Shown: positions 23,012-31,949, counted from the first letter of the stretch. The stretch is DNA of 64,000 nt from Nonomuraea candida (GCF_000725485.1 NZ_JOAG01000054.1:1-64000); one strand, 5' to 3'. A program made the numbers and translations. Notes: a model not told the origin generated them from the letters alone.

Positions 23012-23692
23012 GTGGCTGACGGGCAGGAGGGGAGCCTGGCCGATCGGGTCGAGGGCGGGCTCCGGCGCGACCTGGGCGACGGCGTGTGGCGGCCGGGCGA
23101 GTTGCTGCCCTCGGAAGGGGAGCTGGCCGCCCGGTTCGAGGTCAGCCGCACCGTCGTGCGCGAGGCCATCTCGCGGTTGCGCGCGGCGGGGCTGGTCGAG
23201 ACGCGGAAGGGGCGCGGGTCGTTCGTGCTGGCCCGGCCGGCGGCGCAGGACTTCGGCCACTCCATCGGCACCGTGCGCAGCCTGAGCGACCGCCTCCACC
23301 TGCTCGAACTGCGGCGCGGCATCGAGGTGGAGGCCGCCGCGCTGGCCGCCGCCCGCCGCACGCCGGCCGCGCTGGCCGCGATCGAGGCCGCGCTGCGCGG
23401 GATGGCCACGGTGCGCGGCAGCGCCAGCGACGCGGTGGAGGCCGACTTCGCCTTCCACCGCGCCGTCGCCGTCGCCACCGGAAACCGGTTCTACCTCGAC
23501 CTGCTCGACACGCTCGGGGCCGCCGCGATCACCCGTCCGTACGCCGGGTCCGAGCGCGCCCCCGACCACCTGGACCAGGTGCTCGGCGAGCACCACAAGA
23601 TCCTGGACGCGATCCGCGCCTCGGACGCGCTGGGCGCGGCGGCGGCCATGCGCACCCACCTCGACGCCTCCCGCGCCCGCCTGGAGGGCTGA
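23012..23692 (+). CDS. FadR-type GntR regulator
   Basis: 226 residues from GTG 23012. The winged helix reads LLPSEGELAARFEVSRTVVREAISRLRAAGLVETRKGRGSF in outline (residues about 30-70), followed by an all-helical FCD effector domain with ADFAFHRAVAVATGN (metal/effector His). The FCD family binds small carboxylates. Its position behind mqo and the twin palindromes before mqo suggest it controls that gene and itself. The 16-bp sequence around its start repeats the end of mqo, a trace of a local duplication. Confidence 0.9.
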   Translation: MADGQEGSLADRVEGGLRRDLGDGVWRPGELLPSEGELAARFEVSRTVVREAISRLRAAGLVETRKGRGSFVLARPAAQDFGHSIGTVRSLSDRLHLLELRRGIEVEAAALAAARRTPAALAAIEAALRGMATVRGSASDAVEADFAFHRAVAVATGNRFYLDLLDTLGAAAITRPYAGSERAPDHLDQVLGEHHKILDAIRASDALGAAAAMRTHLDASRARLEG

Positions 23693-23769
23693 GCGACGGC
23701 CGGGACGGTCACGAGGAACGGAGCCTCCTGTTACCGGCTCTTGGACAACGCGTCAGTACGGTTGCCGTC

Positions 23770-23994
23770 GTGACCAGGATCAGGCGCAGCATCCAATGGC
23801 AGGACGACGAGCGGTCCGCGAGGCGACGGCAGGAGGCGATCCAGCGGATCGTCGGCGAAGCGCCACCGCCGCGCCGCGCTCCCGACACCATCACCGTCAC
23901 CGTCACCGACACTGACGCCGGGGAGCCGGAGGAGGACGGGCCGCACCCGGCGGAGCCCACCGCCACCCTGCCCGACCCGCGCCCCCGCCCATAG
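23770..23994 (+). CDS. Small hydrophilic hypothetical protein
   Basis: 74 residues from GTG 23770. The N-terminal third is basic-helical (TRIRRSIQWQDDERSARRRQ); the rest is Pro/Asp/Thr-rich and probably disordered (TITVTVTDTDAGEPEEDG). A -10 hexamer TACGGT (23757-23762) sits 7 nt before the GTG with no ribosome-binding site, the leaderless pattern shared by other genes in this window. That promoter is the best evidence the frame is real. No family is recognised. Confidence 0.55.
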   Translation: MTRIRRSIQWQDDERSARRRQEAIQRIVGEAPPPRRAPDTITVTVTDTDAGEPEEDGPHPAEPTATLPDPRPRP

Positions 23995-24183
23995 CGGAGC
24001 CCCGGCGGTGGCGGAGCCCCCGGCCGTAGCGGAGCCCCCGCCCGCGGCGGAGCCCTCGGCCGTAGAGAGGAGCCCTCGCCTGGCGGCCGTCGTGCCGTCC
24101 CGCTGCGCCGGCCGGATTCCCCGCCCCGAGCGAAGCTCTACGACCTGTAGAGTATGCGCGACATTTCGCGTGAAAGGGGAAGC

Positions 24184-24480
24184 ATGCTGCGCTGGTTCCG
24201 CGTCGTGGCGGTGGCCGAGGCCTGCTCGTGGGCGGGGCTGCTGATCGGGATGTTCTTCAAGTACGTGGCCGCGACCGGTGACCTCGGGGTGAAGGTGTTC
24301 GGGCCGATCCACGGGGCGCTGTTCGTGCTGTACGCGGCCGGCGTGCTGCTCTCGGCCCGCGAGGCCGGCTGGAGCCGGGGCGCGGTGGTGCTGGGCCTGG
24401 CGTGCGCGGTGCCGCCGTTCACCTCGCTGTGGTTCGAACGGCGGATGGCCGCCCGCACCGCAGCCCGGCAGCTCGCCTGA
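24184..24480 (+). CDS. DUF3817-type small membrane protein
   Basis: 98 residues with three helices: LRWFRVVAVAEACSWAGLL, the IHGALFVLYAAGVLL segment, and AVVLGLACAVPPFTS. The conserved G(P/x)IHG motif after the first loop and the closing FERRM pattern match DUF3817 proteins. AAAGGGGAAG precedes the ATG. An inverted repeat CTCTAC-GACCT-GTAGAG lies about 40 bp upstream, near a TAGAGT -10. Function unknown. Confidence 0.85.
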   Translation: MLRWFRVVAVAEACSWAGLLIGMFFKYVAATGDLGVKVFGPIHGALFVLYAAGVLLSAREAGWSRGAVVLGLACAVPPFTSLWFERRMAARTAARQLA

Positions 24481-24498
24481 CCCCTCCGGCGGGCCGGG

Positions 24499-24695
24499 TC
24501 AGGCGGGTGGTGGGGGCGGCAGGACGGCGACCGAGCACGGCGCGTGGTGTAACACCGCGTGGCCGACCGAGCCCAGCACCAGGCCGGCGAGGTCGCCGCG
24601 GCCCCTCGACCCGATGACCAGCAGGTCGGCGTGTTCGGCCGCGCGCAGCAGCACCTCGGCCGGGTGGCCGTGGACCACCTCGGCGGCCACCCGGC
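24499..24695 (-). pseudogene. C-terminal fragment of a universal stress protein (UspA)
   Basis: About 64 residues remain: VVHGHPAEVLLRAAEHAD, then LLVIGSRGRGDLAGLVLGSV with the GxxG-9x-G(S) nucleotide motif, and APCSVAVLPP. This is the last third of a UspA domain of about 140 residues. Sequence upstream of 24695 bears no Usp similarity in any frame. The fragment is a 5'-deleted remnant that meets another truncated gene. Confidence 0.7.
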
Positions 24696-24699
24696 CGGC

Positions 24700-24981
24700 C
24701 CGTCGTGGGCGAGCGGCTCACCCCCACGCTCAAGGGCACGGCCACCGGTCTGGCCGTCTCGCCGGAGGGCCGCATCGCGTACGGACGGTCGACCGGTGCG
24801 GGCGACTTCGTGGGCACCCTGGAGCGCGAGTGGCCCGCAGCCCGCCCCGTCACCGGACCTCCCGCAGCCCGGCACCCCCGCGAACACCCCGGAGCAGGGC
24901 ACTTCGGCGGACCTCCCGCAGCCCGGCACCCCGGCGAGCACCTCACACGACGACACCGTGACGAATGTAGCGGCCTGGTGA
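24700..24981 (+). pseudogene. 3' remnant of an unidentified gene, frame broken
   Basis: One frame from about 24704 reads GERLTPTLKGTATGLAVSPE then GRIAYGRSTGAGDFVGTLER, which looks like real protein. Further on, a different frame carries a Pro/Thr repeat (DLPQPGTP twice) and ends SHDDTVTNVAAW at the stop at 24979-24981. This suggests the tail of a gene with a frameshift near 24840. No start is present. The family is not identified. Confidence 0.4.
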
Positions 24982-25062
24982 CCGACCGCCCCCGCAGACA
25001 CCCCGTGCAGAGGCCGGGTGGCCTGCCCGCCGGCCTGCCGGCGCCGGCCGTGGGCGGGGCTG

Positions 25063-25722
25063 TCACACGCTGCGCAGGACCGAGACCACGATGCCCAGCA
25101 CCACGGCGGTGTCGCCGTCGATGACGTCGTAGGCCGGGTTGCGGGGTTCGAGGTACACGTGGCCGTCGCGCCGCCGGTAGACCTTGACCGTGGCCTCCCC
25201 GTCGATCATGGCGGCGACGATCTGGCCGGAGTGGGCCTCGGGCTGCTGGCGTACCACGACGATGTCGCCGTCGCAGATCGCCGCGTCGATCATCGAGTCG
25301 CCGCGTACGCGCAGCCCGAACACGGTGCCGCGCCCGGTCAGGTCGCGGGGCAGGGTCAGCGTGTCGTCCAGGTGCTCGTCGGCCGTGATGGGGACGCCCG
25401 CCGCGATGTCCCCCACCACCGGCACGCTCACCAGGTCACCGGCCGGGCGCGGCGCCGCGGCCCGCAGGAACAGCCGCACGTCGATCGGCCGCGTCACCGT
25501 CGCGCCCCGCTGCAGGAAGCCCTGCTCCTCCAGGCTTCTCAGGTGTTTCGACACCGACGAGGTCGATCGCAGCCCGACCGCGTGAGCGATCTCCCGGGTG
25601 CTCGGAGGGTACCCGTATCTCACCACGTGGTCACGGATGGCGGCCAGGATGCGCTGCCGGCGCGGCGGCAGCGCGGAGAAGTCCAGGTACTCGAACGCGT
25701 CGGGATCATCGTAGACGGTCAC
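25063..25722 (-). CDS. lexA: LexA SOS repressor
   Basis: 219 residues from GTG 25722. The winged helix contains GYPPSTREIAHAVGLRSTSSV (about 37-57). The self-cleavage site is Ala108-Gly109 in DIAAGVPI, the nucleophile is Ser143 in RGDSM and the general base is Lys180 in ATVKVYRR. It represses DNA-damage genes and self-cleaves on RecA filaments. The start is preceded by TACCAT (25730-25735, minus strand) 7 nt away, a leaderless promoter, and I see no complete SOS box upstream. The gene stands alone. Confidence 0.94.
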   Translation of the reverse strand: MTVYDDPDAFEYLDFSALPPRRQRILAAIRDHVVRYGYPPSTREIAHAVGLRSTSSVSKHLRSLEEQGFLQRGATVTRPIDVRLFLRAAAPRPAGDLVSVPVVGDIAAGVPITADEHLDDTLTLPRDLTGRGTVFGLRVRGDSMIDAAICDGDIVVVRQQPEAHSGQIVAAMIDGEATVKVYRRRDGHVYLEPRNPAYDVIDGDTAVVLGIVVSVLRSV

Positions 25723-25870
25723 CACCGAAATGGTAGACGCCACGGCGCTCACGACGCCGGTCGGCAACGCGCCGACGCGTTCTGGACGTACTGGGCAGGG
25801 GCCCGGACAGGCTGGGCGGAGGCCGTCAGGCTGGGCGAAGGCCCCGTCAGGGTGAACGGGGCCCGTCAGG

Positions 25871-25899
25871 CTGAACGGGCGGGCGCCCCGCCCGTTCAG
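25871..25899. terminator. Strong hairpin between the LVIVD gene and lexA
   Basis: Perfect 13-bp stem CTGAACGGGCGGG / CCCGCCCGTTCAG with a 3-nt loop. It lies just downstream of the LVIVD gene (minus strand) and about 140 bp upstream of lexA. Next to it (25790-25870), imperfect GGCTGGGCG/GTCAGG repeats occur. Confidence 0.75.
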
Positions 25900-25942
25900 G
25901 CGGTGCGATCCCCGGAGGGGGAGCGGCCCTCGCGGGCCGCCG

Positions 25943-27748
25943 CTACCTCAGCGCCCTGGACAGGTCCTTGAGCGATCCGGCCAGCGTGGCCTGGGCCGGG
26001 TCGGAGGACCTGAGCAGCCGCGCGGCGGCGCGCAGCTCGACCGCCGCGATCCGCTCCAGCCCGCGACCGGCCAGCCGCTCGGCCGAGTCGATGAGCCTGT
26101 CCACCGCGACGGCGACGTGCCGGTGCATCGTGCCGGCCCGCTCCGCCTGCACCTGGTGCGCCCGGACCAGCTCGAAGCTGGGCCGGTGCTCCACCTGCGG
26201 CTGGTGCTGGGGGTTGAACACGTCATACCTGACCTTGGCCGCGGCGGCGATCTCCTCCTTGGCGAGGTCCGCGGTCGGGGTCAGCTCGAAGACGTCCAGG
26301 CCGCGGGCGATCTCGGAGCCGTAGACGTGCCCGTTGTAGTAGTACGCGGACCAGATGCCGCCGGTGAACAGCTGGGTGGCGCTGATCGGGCCGCGGTCGA
26401 AGAAGGCGATCTCCTTGGGGTTGCGCGAGTCGGTGAAGTCGACCGCCGAGACGCCGCCCTGGTACCAGCCCTGGACCATGATGTCGCGCCCCGGCACCGG
26501 GATCAGCGACCCGTTGTGCGCGACGCAGTTCTCGGTGGTGGTCTGCACGGCGGGCATCTTGTAGTAGCTGCGGAACTCCATCTTGCCGTCGACGATGTCG
26601 AAGATGGCGTTCGCGCCCCACGACAGCTCGTCGGTCTCCCGGCAGCGGGCGCCGGTGCCGCCGCCCCACTCGTCGGTGAAGACGACCTTCTTGCCGTCGT
26701 TGCTCAGGGTCGCCGAGTGCCAGTAGGCGAAGTTGGGGTCGGAGACCTCGTCCAGCCGGACCGGATTGGCCGGGTCGGTGGTGTCGAGCAGGATGCCGTT
26801 GCCCGCGCAGGCGCCGGCGGCCAGGTTGAGCGCCGGGAACGCGGTGATGTCGTGGCAGGCGCTGGTGACCGGCTGCGGGCCCCAGGGTCCGCCGGACGGG
26901 TGCGTCGGCGCGGGCGGCGTGTTCTGCAGGCCGTTGATCGCGCCGGTCGCCGGGTCGGCGAACACGCGGGGCTGGCTGACGACCGCCGCGTCCTGCGGGG
27001 CGGCCAGCGGGACCTTGATGACCTCGATCCGCCACAGGGCGGTGTTGACGTCGGTCGCCGGGGCGTTCACGCAGCCGGCCAGCTCGTCGCCGGAGCGCAC
27101 GCCGGCGGTGCCGGAGACGTAGACGTAGACGTTGCGCCGGTCCTTCTTGCTGGTCACCACGCTGTGCGTGTGCGAGCCGCGGCAGGTCTGCACGGCGGCG
27201 ACCTGGACGGGCCGGGAGATGTCGCTGATGTCGAAGATCCGGACGCCGCGGAAGCGCTCGGGGTTCACCGGGCCGGGCGCGCCCTGGGTGCCGCAGTCGA
27301 GGCGGCCCCGGGTCTCCTCGACCGACATGAACAGCAGGTTGCGGTAGACCGACATGTCTCCCTGGCCGCCGGGGCAGACCACGGAGGTCTTCAGCGCCGG
27401 CTGGGACGGCTTGGAGATGTCGTAGATGTTGAAACCGTGGAAGTTCCCGACGAACGCGTACTTGCCGGAGAACGCGAGGTCGGAGTTGGCCAGGGCCAGG
27501 TTGCCCGGGTTGTCGGCCTGGTAGAAGCCTTCCGGCCGGTCCTGGTGGCCCACGAGCTTGAGCCCGCTGGCGGCCTGCTGGGCGTCCAGCCATCCGGCGC
27601 CCAGTCCCACCCGTGGGTCCGCCTGTGACGGAGCCGGCTCGGCCGACACCGCGGCGGTGGGTGACAATCCGGCTAAGAGCACCCCCGCTGCGATGACCGC
27701 CAGGCCGCGTAACCCGGCACGACGTCGTGCCCTGCTGAACTTTCGCAT
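25943..27748 (-). CDS. Secreted LVIVD-repeat beta-propeller protein
   Basis: 601 residues from ATG 27748 (GAGGAGGGG upstream). Signal peptide at 1-36. The body holds repeated strands such as YAFVGNFHGFNIYDISKPSQ, GVRIFDISDISRPVQVA and GVSAVDFTDSRNPKEIAFFD, the LVIVD repeat that folds as a beta-propeller, plus a helical C-terminal domain (about 500-601). The substrate is unknown. It is divergent from a DUF305 lipoprotein, a pairing that suggests joint action at the cell surface. An AT-rich stretch at 27855-27900 should contain both promoters. Confidence 0.88.
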   Translation of the reverse strand: MRKFSRARRRAGLRGLAVIAAGVLLAGLSPTAAVSAEPAPSQADPRVGLGAGWLDAQQAASGLKLVGHQDRPEGFYQADNPGNLALANSDLAFSGKYAFVGNFHGFNIYDISKPSQPALKTSVVCPGGQGDMSVYRNLLFMSVEETRGRLDCGTQGAPGPVNPERFRGVRIFDISDISRPVQVAAVQTCRGSHTHSVVTSKKDRRNVYVYVSGTAGVRSGDELAGCVNAPATDVNTALWRIEVIKVPLAAPQDAAVVSQPRVFADPATGAINGLQNTPPAPTHPSGGPWGPQPVTSACHDITAFPALNLAAGACAGNGILLDTTDPANPVRLDEVSDPNFAYWHSATLSNDGKKVVFTDEWGGGTGARCRETDELSWGANAIFDIVDGKMEFRSYYKMPAVQTTTENCVAHNGSLIPVPGRDIMVQGWYQGGVSAVDFTDSRNPKEIAFFDRGPISATQLFTGGIWSAYYYNGHVYGSEIARGLDVFELTPTADLAKEEIAAAAKVRYDVFNPQHQPQVEHRPSFELVRAHQVQAERAGTMHRHVAVAVDRLIDSAERLAGRGLERIAAVELRAAARLLRSSDPAQATLAGSLKDLSRALR

Positions 27749-27952
27749 GGGCCGCACCCCTCCTCTTCTGGTGTTCCGGCGTGACCCGAAGCGCCGTGCC
27801 GCAGCCCGGTACGGCCCTGGATGTCCAGCCGGGGCCGTCACTAGTCGGCACGACGGTTATGGGGGACATTAAAGTAATTGCGTGGACTGTGCTATATCTC
27901 GTCCTGTTTTCCGGGTAGGTCCGATACGTCGCGTGTGAAGCGAGCGCCCGCC

Positions 27953-28609
27953 ATGATCTCCTCACGCCTCCTCGTCCCTTCGTTCCTGATCGTGGCCGCC
28001 GCGCTCAGCGGGTGCACGGCCGACCAGTCCCGGGCGACGACCGTCGTACAGCCGGGGCGGCCCGGCGAGAGCGGCCGGGTGGTGCCGCTGGACGAGATCC
28101 AGCAGCCCGACACCGGCTACACCGAGGCGGACGTGCGGTTCATGCAGGGGATGATCCGCCACCACGCCCAGGCGCTGGAGATGACCGGCCTGGTCGCCGG
28201 GCGTACGCAGAGCACGAACCTGCCGCGGCTGGCCAAGCGCATCGAGGTCTCCCAGCGGGACGAGATCGATCTGATGGCGCGCTGGCTCAGCAAGCGCATG
28301 GAGCAGGTGCCCAGCGTGGACTCCGGCGGCGGGCACGGGAGCGGTCACGGGAGCGGGGGCGGCGGGCTCATGCCGGGCATGCTCACCGAGGCCCAGCTCG
28401 CCGAGCTCAGGGCGGCCAAGGGCGAGCGGTTCGACCGGCTCTTCTACCAGTACATGATCCAGCACCACACGGGCGCGCTGACGATGGTGGAGCGCCTGTA
28501 CGCCGAGCGGGGCGGCCTGGAGCCGGAGATCGACCAGTTCGCCACCCACGTCGACTCCGACCAGCGCATCGAGATCGCCCGCATGCAGCAGCTCCTCACC
28601 CGCCTCTGA
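27953..28609 (+). CDS. DUF305 lipoprotein
   Basis: 218 residues from ATG 27953 (GTG 27935 is an alternative). A signal peptide with lipobox LSGC places the mature protein on the outer face of the membrane. DUF305 is represented by two copies of the motif MxxHH: FMQGMIRHHAQALEM and YMIQHHTGALTM, spaced about 105 residues apart, typical of ferritin-like metal-binding four-helix bundles. A His/Gly-rich loop (GGGHGSGHGSGGGG) lies between. It may bind copper or another metal. The LVIVD gene is its divergent partner. Confidence 0.9.
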   Translation: MISSRLLVPSFLIVAAALSGCTADQSRATTVVQPGRPGESGRVVPLDEIQQPDTGYTEADVRFMQGMIRHHAQALEMTGLVAGRTQSTNLPRLAKRIEVSQRDEIDLMARWLSKRMEQVPSVDSGGGHGSGHGSGGGGLMPGMLTEAQLAELRAAKGERFDRLFYQYMIQHHTGALTMVERLYAERGGLEPEIDQFATHVDSDQRIEIARMQQLLTRL

Positions 28610-28823
28610 CAGTGACGATGGCTCCGGTGCTCCGGCCCCGGCGCGCGGTCGTGCGCGTTCCCTCGTGACGGCAGTGGGGGTCGCCTCGTAGGATTCCCGT
28701 GTCTCCGAGTGCGTCCCGCGACACGTCTTCCTCCACTGGAGCGTTCATGCCAGGACCCAGGCGCCACCCGTGTGATCTCCCGTCCTCACCCCTCCCCCTC
28801 CCGACGCCCGGGGAAGGCGACTC

Positions 28824-30095
28824 GTGACGGCGCGCCCGCCGCGCGGAGCCGGCTCCCCCCGCGTGCTCATCGCGGGCGCCGGCATCGCCGGGCTGACCGC
28901 GGCCCTGAGCCTGCACGCCGCCGGCATCACCGACGTGACCGTGCACGAGGCGGCGGCGGAGCTGCACCCGCTCGGCGTCGGCATCAACATCCTCCCGCAC
29001 GCCATCCGGGAGCTGATCGAGCTGGGCCTGGGCGACCGGCTGGCCGCGATCGGCGTGGCGACCGCCGACCTGACCTTCCTCACCCCGCGCGGGCAGCGCA
29101 TCTGGTCCGAGCCGCGCGGCCTGGCCGCCGGCTACCGGTGGCCCCAGTACTCGATCCACCGGGGCCGGTTGCAGATGATGCTGCTGGAGGCGGTACGCGA
29201 GCGCCTCGGCCCCGGAGCGGTCGTGCTGGGCTCCCCCGTCACGGGCCTAGACCACGACGCCGACCTGCTCATCGGCGCCGACGGCATCCGGTCCGCCGTC
29301 CGCCGGGCGCTGTTCCCCGGCGAGGGCGAGCCGCTGCCCGGCGGTGACGTGTTGTGGCGCGGCACGACGTACACCAAGCCGTTCATGACCGGCAGGTCCA
29401 TGCTCATGGTCGGCGACAGCACCCAGAAGCTCGTCATCTACCCCATCGCGCCGCCCTCCGGCGACGGCGTCCAGCTCGTCAACTGGGCCGTCCAGCGGCG
29501 GGCGGACGTCGAGGGCGTGACCACGGGCGACTGGAACCGGCCCGTCGACGTGGCGAAGGTCCTCCCCCACGTGCGGGGCTGGCACTGCGACGAGCTGGAC
29601 CTGCCCGCGCTCGTCGCGTCGGCGGAGCAGGTGCTCGAATACCCGCTCGTCGATCGTGACCCCTTGCCGCGCTGGTCGACGGAGACGGTGACGCTGATGG
29701 GCGACGCGGCGCACCCGATGTATCCGACGGGCTCCAACGGCGGCACCCAGGCGATCATCGACGCCCGCGTCCTGGCCTACGCGCTGGCGAACGGTCTCGG
29801 CCTGGAGTTCTACGAGGAGCAGCGGCGACCGCTGACGAACAACGTGGTGCTGGCCAACCGCGGCGACGGGCCCGAGGTCATCCTGCGGCTGACGCACGAG
29901 CGCGCCCCCGGCGGTTTCGCCGACATCGAGGACGTCATGCCGCTGGCCGAGCGCGAGGAGATCGCGCTGCGGTACAAGAAGCTGGCCGGGTTCGAGCCCG
30001 CCACGCTCAACGCGCGCCGGAGCTGGTCGGTGGGCCCGCGGACGCCGGCGGACGCCTCAACGCCCCGGGACGGCGGGAGGGCCCTCTCCCCCTGA
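28824..30095 (+). CDS. PhzS-like FAD-dependent aromatic monooxygenase
   Basis: 423 residues from GTG 28824 with GGGGAAGG upstream. The FAD motif is VLIAGAGIAGLTAALSLHAA, and GVGINILPHAIRELIELGLG matches PhzS-type single-component flavin hydroxylases. The DG motif is LLIGADGIRSAVRR, and the second FAD block is TLMGDAAHPMYPTGSNGGTQ. It would use NAD(P)H and O2 to hydroxylate an aromatic substrate. It stands alone in this strand and ends 142 bp before the YCII gene. The substrate is unknown. Confidence 0.9.
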   Translation: MTARPPRGAGSPRVLIAGAGIAGLTAALSLHAAGITDVTVHEAAAELHPLGVGINILPHAIRELIELGLGDRLAAIGVATADLTFLTPRGQRIWSEPRGLAAGYRWPQYSIHRGRLQMMLLEAVRERLGPGAVVLGSPVTGLDHDADLLIGADGIRSAVRRALFPGEGEPLPGGDVLWRGTTYTKPFMTGRSMLMVGDSTQKLVIYPIAPPSGDGVQLVNWAVQRRADVEGVTTGDWNRPVDVAKVLPHVRGWHCDELDLPALVASAEQVLEYPLVDRDPLPRWSTETVTLMGDAAHPMYPTGSNGGTQAIIDARVLAYALANGLGLEFYEEQRRPLTNNVVLANRGDGPEVILRLTHERAPGGFADIEDVMPLAEREEIALRYKKLAGFEPATLNARRSWSVGPRTPADASTPRDGGRALSP

Positions 30096-30135
30096 GACGG
30101 CGGGGGCGCCCACCCGCTTCCGGGCGCCCGCCAAA

Positions 30136-30183
30136 AAATCTTGAGAAGATTTCGCGGCGTGTGTCGAATGGCCGTCTTCCCGT
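30136..30183 (+). promoter_or_regulatory. Promoter region of the DGPF-ECF42 operon
   Basis: An AT-rich perfect palindrome AAATCTT-GAG-AAGATTT at 30136-30152 follows a GC hairpin and may act as the terminator of the monooxygenase gene. TGTCGA at 30162-30167 equals the -35 sequence reported for ECF42 sigma factors; CGTT (30181) or TCGC (30184) could be the -10. This suggests self-activation. Confidence 0.5.
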
Positions 30184-30237
30184 TCGCAGCGTAGGCGAGA
30201 GGGCCGGAGGAACCGGCGTCACCCTGAGGAGAACAGC

Positions 30238-30612
30238 ATGCGTTACCTGGTCACCCTGAAGGTCACCGTCCAGCCCGAGGGTCCGCCGCCGGCGGACCTC
30301 ATGGAGGCCATCGTCAAGCTCGGGCAGCAGGCCACCGAGTCCGGCGCCCTGCTCGACCAGAGCGGCCTGGCGCCCAGCGCGGAAGGGGCCAGGGTCGAGG
30401 TGTCCGGCGGGCGGCTGGCCGTCACCGACGGGCCGTTCGCCGAGGCCAAGGAGCTGATCAGCTACGCGATCTACGAGGTCAGGAGCAAGGAGGAGGCGGT
30501 GGAATGGGCCTCCCGGTTCGTCCGGCTGCACCGTGACCTGTGGCCCGGCTGGGAGGGCGAGGCCGACGTGCTGCGCCTGTTCGCCCCCGAGGACTTCGCC
30601 CCGCCCGCCTGA
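30238..30612 (+). CDS. YCII/DGPF-family protein
   Basis: 124 residues. The beta-strand start MRYLVTLKVTVQPEG and the motif VTDGPFAEAKELI identify the DGPF branch of the YCII family, which is almost always encoded beside ECF42 sigma factors. GAGGAGAAC lies before the ATG. It may be an enzyme or regulator whose exact role is unknown. The ECF42 gene follows after 59 bp, with a long palindrome between. Confidence 0.92.
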   Translation: MRYLVTLKVTVQPEGPPPADLMEAIVKLGQQATESGALLDQSGLAPSAEGARVEVSGGRLAVTDGPFAEAKELISYAIYEVRSKEEAVEWASRFVRLHRDLWPGWEGEADVLRLFAPEDFAPPA

Positions 30613-30625
30613 TTCCGTTCCCCGT

Positions 30626-30653
30626 CCGGCCGCGCGACGCGTCGCGCGGCCGG
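30626..30653. promoter_or_regulatory. 28-bp perfect palindrome between YCII and ECF42 genes
   Basis: The 28 bases are identical to their reverse complement, with CCGGCC at the outer ends and ACGCGT in the centre. It begins 13 bp after the YCII stop and ends 18 bp before the ECF42 ATG. A partial terminator that lowers sigma-factor expression or a protein-binding site would explain the position. Confidence 0.7.
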
Positions 30654-30671
30654 ATGTTGTATTCAGGACGC

Positions 30672-31949
30672 ATGACGGTTGCCGATTCCCACCGGGCGGT
30701 GGAGGCGGTGTGGCGGATCGAGTCCGCCCGGGTCATCGCCGGCCTGGCCCGCATGGTGCACGACATCGGGCTGGCGGAGGAGCTCGCGCAGGACGCGCTG
30801 GTGGCCGCCCTCGAAGAGTGGCCGCGCAGGGGCGTACCCGACAATCCGGGCGCCTGGCTGATGCTGACCGCCAAGCACCGCGCCATCGACCAGTTCCGCC
30901 GCCGCGACACCTACGAGCGCAAGCTCCAGGAGGTGGGACGCGACCTGGAGCTGCGCCAGGATGCGGCGGCGGACGACCTCGACGACGCGCTGGACGACCC
31001 CATCGGCGACGACCTGCTGCGGCTGATCTTCACCATCTGCCACCCCGTGCTGCCGGCGGAGGGCCGGCTCGCCCTCGCGCTGCGCCTCCTGGGCGGCCTG
31101 ACCACCGAGGAGATCGCGCGGGCCTTCCTCGTCCCCGAGCCGACCGTCGGCCAGCGCATCTTCCGCGCCAAGCGCACCCTCGCCGACAAGCGGGTCAGGA
31201 TCGAGCTGCCGCCGCCCGCCGAGCTGCCCGCGCGGCTCGCCTCCGTGCTGGAGATCATCTATCTGATCTTCAACGAGGGGTACGCCGCCACGTCGGGCGA
31301 CGACTGGGCCCGGCCGTCGTTGTGCCAGGAGGCCATGCGGCTGGGCCGGATCCTGGCCGGGCTCATGCCGGACGAGCCGGAGGTGCACGGGCTCCTGGCG
31401 CTCATGGAGATCCAGGCGTCCCGCATCCCGGCCAGGACCGCCCGCGACGGCAGCCCCGTCCTGCTGCTCGACCAGGACCGCAGCCGGTGGGACCGGCTGC
31501 TCGTCCGCCGCGGGCTGGCCGCGCTGGGGCGCGCCGAGGAGCTGGGGACGCTGGGCCCGTACGGTCTGCAGGCCGCCATCGCCGCCTGCCACGCCCGCGC
31601 CCTGACCGCGGAGGCGACCGACTGGGAGCGGATGGCCGCGCTGTACCGCCTGCTCGCGCACGTCGCCCCGTCACCGGTCGTCGAGCTGAACCGCGCGGTC
31701 GCCGTCGGCATGGCCCACGGCCCCGCCCGGGGGCTGGAGATCGCCGACGCCCTGCGGGACGAGCGGGCGCTGCGCGGTTACCCGCTGCTGCCCGCCGTCC
31801 GCGGCGACCTGCTGGCCCGGCTGGGCCGGGACGAGGAGGCGGCGGCGGAGTTCGCCCGCGCCGCCGAGCTGACCCGCAACGAACGCGAGCGCGCCCTCTT
31901 CCACGCCCGCGCCACCGCCCTCCTCCCGCAGGACGCCCCACGGGCGTGA
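30672..31949 (+). CDS. ECF42 RNA polymerase sigma factor
   Basis: 425 residues, much longer than a minimal ECF. Sigma region 2 is at about 5-75 (VAALEEWPRRGVPDNPGAWL, AIDQFRRRDTYERK), region 4 at about 120-175 (GGLTTEEIARAFLVPEPTVG). The long C-terminal extension is helical/TPR-like (EIIYLIFNEGYAATSGDDW; LLVRRGLAALGRAEEL), typical of ECF42, a group that uses this domain instead of an anti-sigma factor. It should direct the DGPF gene upstream. No clear Shine-Dalgarno sequence precedes ATG 30672. Confidence 0.92.
   Translation: MTVADSHRAVEAVWRIESARVIAGLARMVHDIGLAEELAQDALVAALEEWPRRGVPDNPGAWLMLTAKHRAIDQFRRRDTYERKLQEVGRDLELRQDAAADDLDDALDDPIGDDLLRLIFTICHPVLPAEGRLALALRLLGGLTTEEIARAFLVPEPTVGQRIFRAKRTLADKRVRIELPPPAELPARLASVLEIIYLIFNEGYAATSGDDWARPSLCQEAMRLGRILAGLMPDEPEVHGLLALMEIQASRIPARTARDGSPVLLLDQDRSRWDRLLVRRGLAALGRAEELGTLGPYGLQAAIAACHARALTAEATDWERMAALYRLLAHVAPSPVVELNRAVAVGMAHGPARGLEIADALRDERALRGYPLLPAVRGDLLARLGRDEEAAAEFARAAELTRNERERALFHARATALLPQDAPRA

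Noticed and set aside
23086..23994. 302-codon plus-strand frame overlapping the GntR gene
   Set aside because: The first three quarters are the wrong frame of the GntR gene. Only the end (23770-23994) has its own promoter pattern.
25690..25722. SOS box before lexA
   Set aside because: Only a half-site-like TCGAAC is seen, inside the coding region. No complete dyad is near the leaderless promoter.
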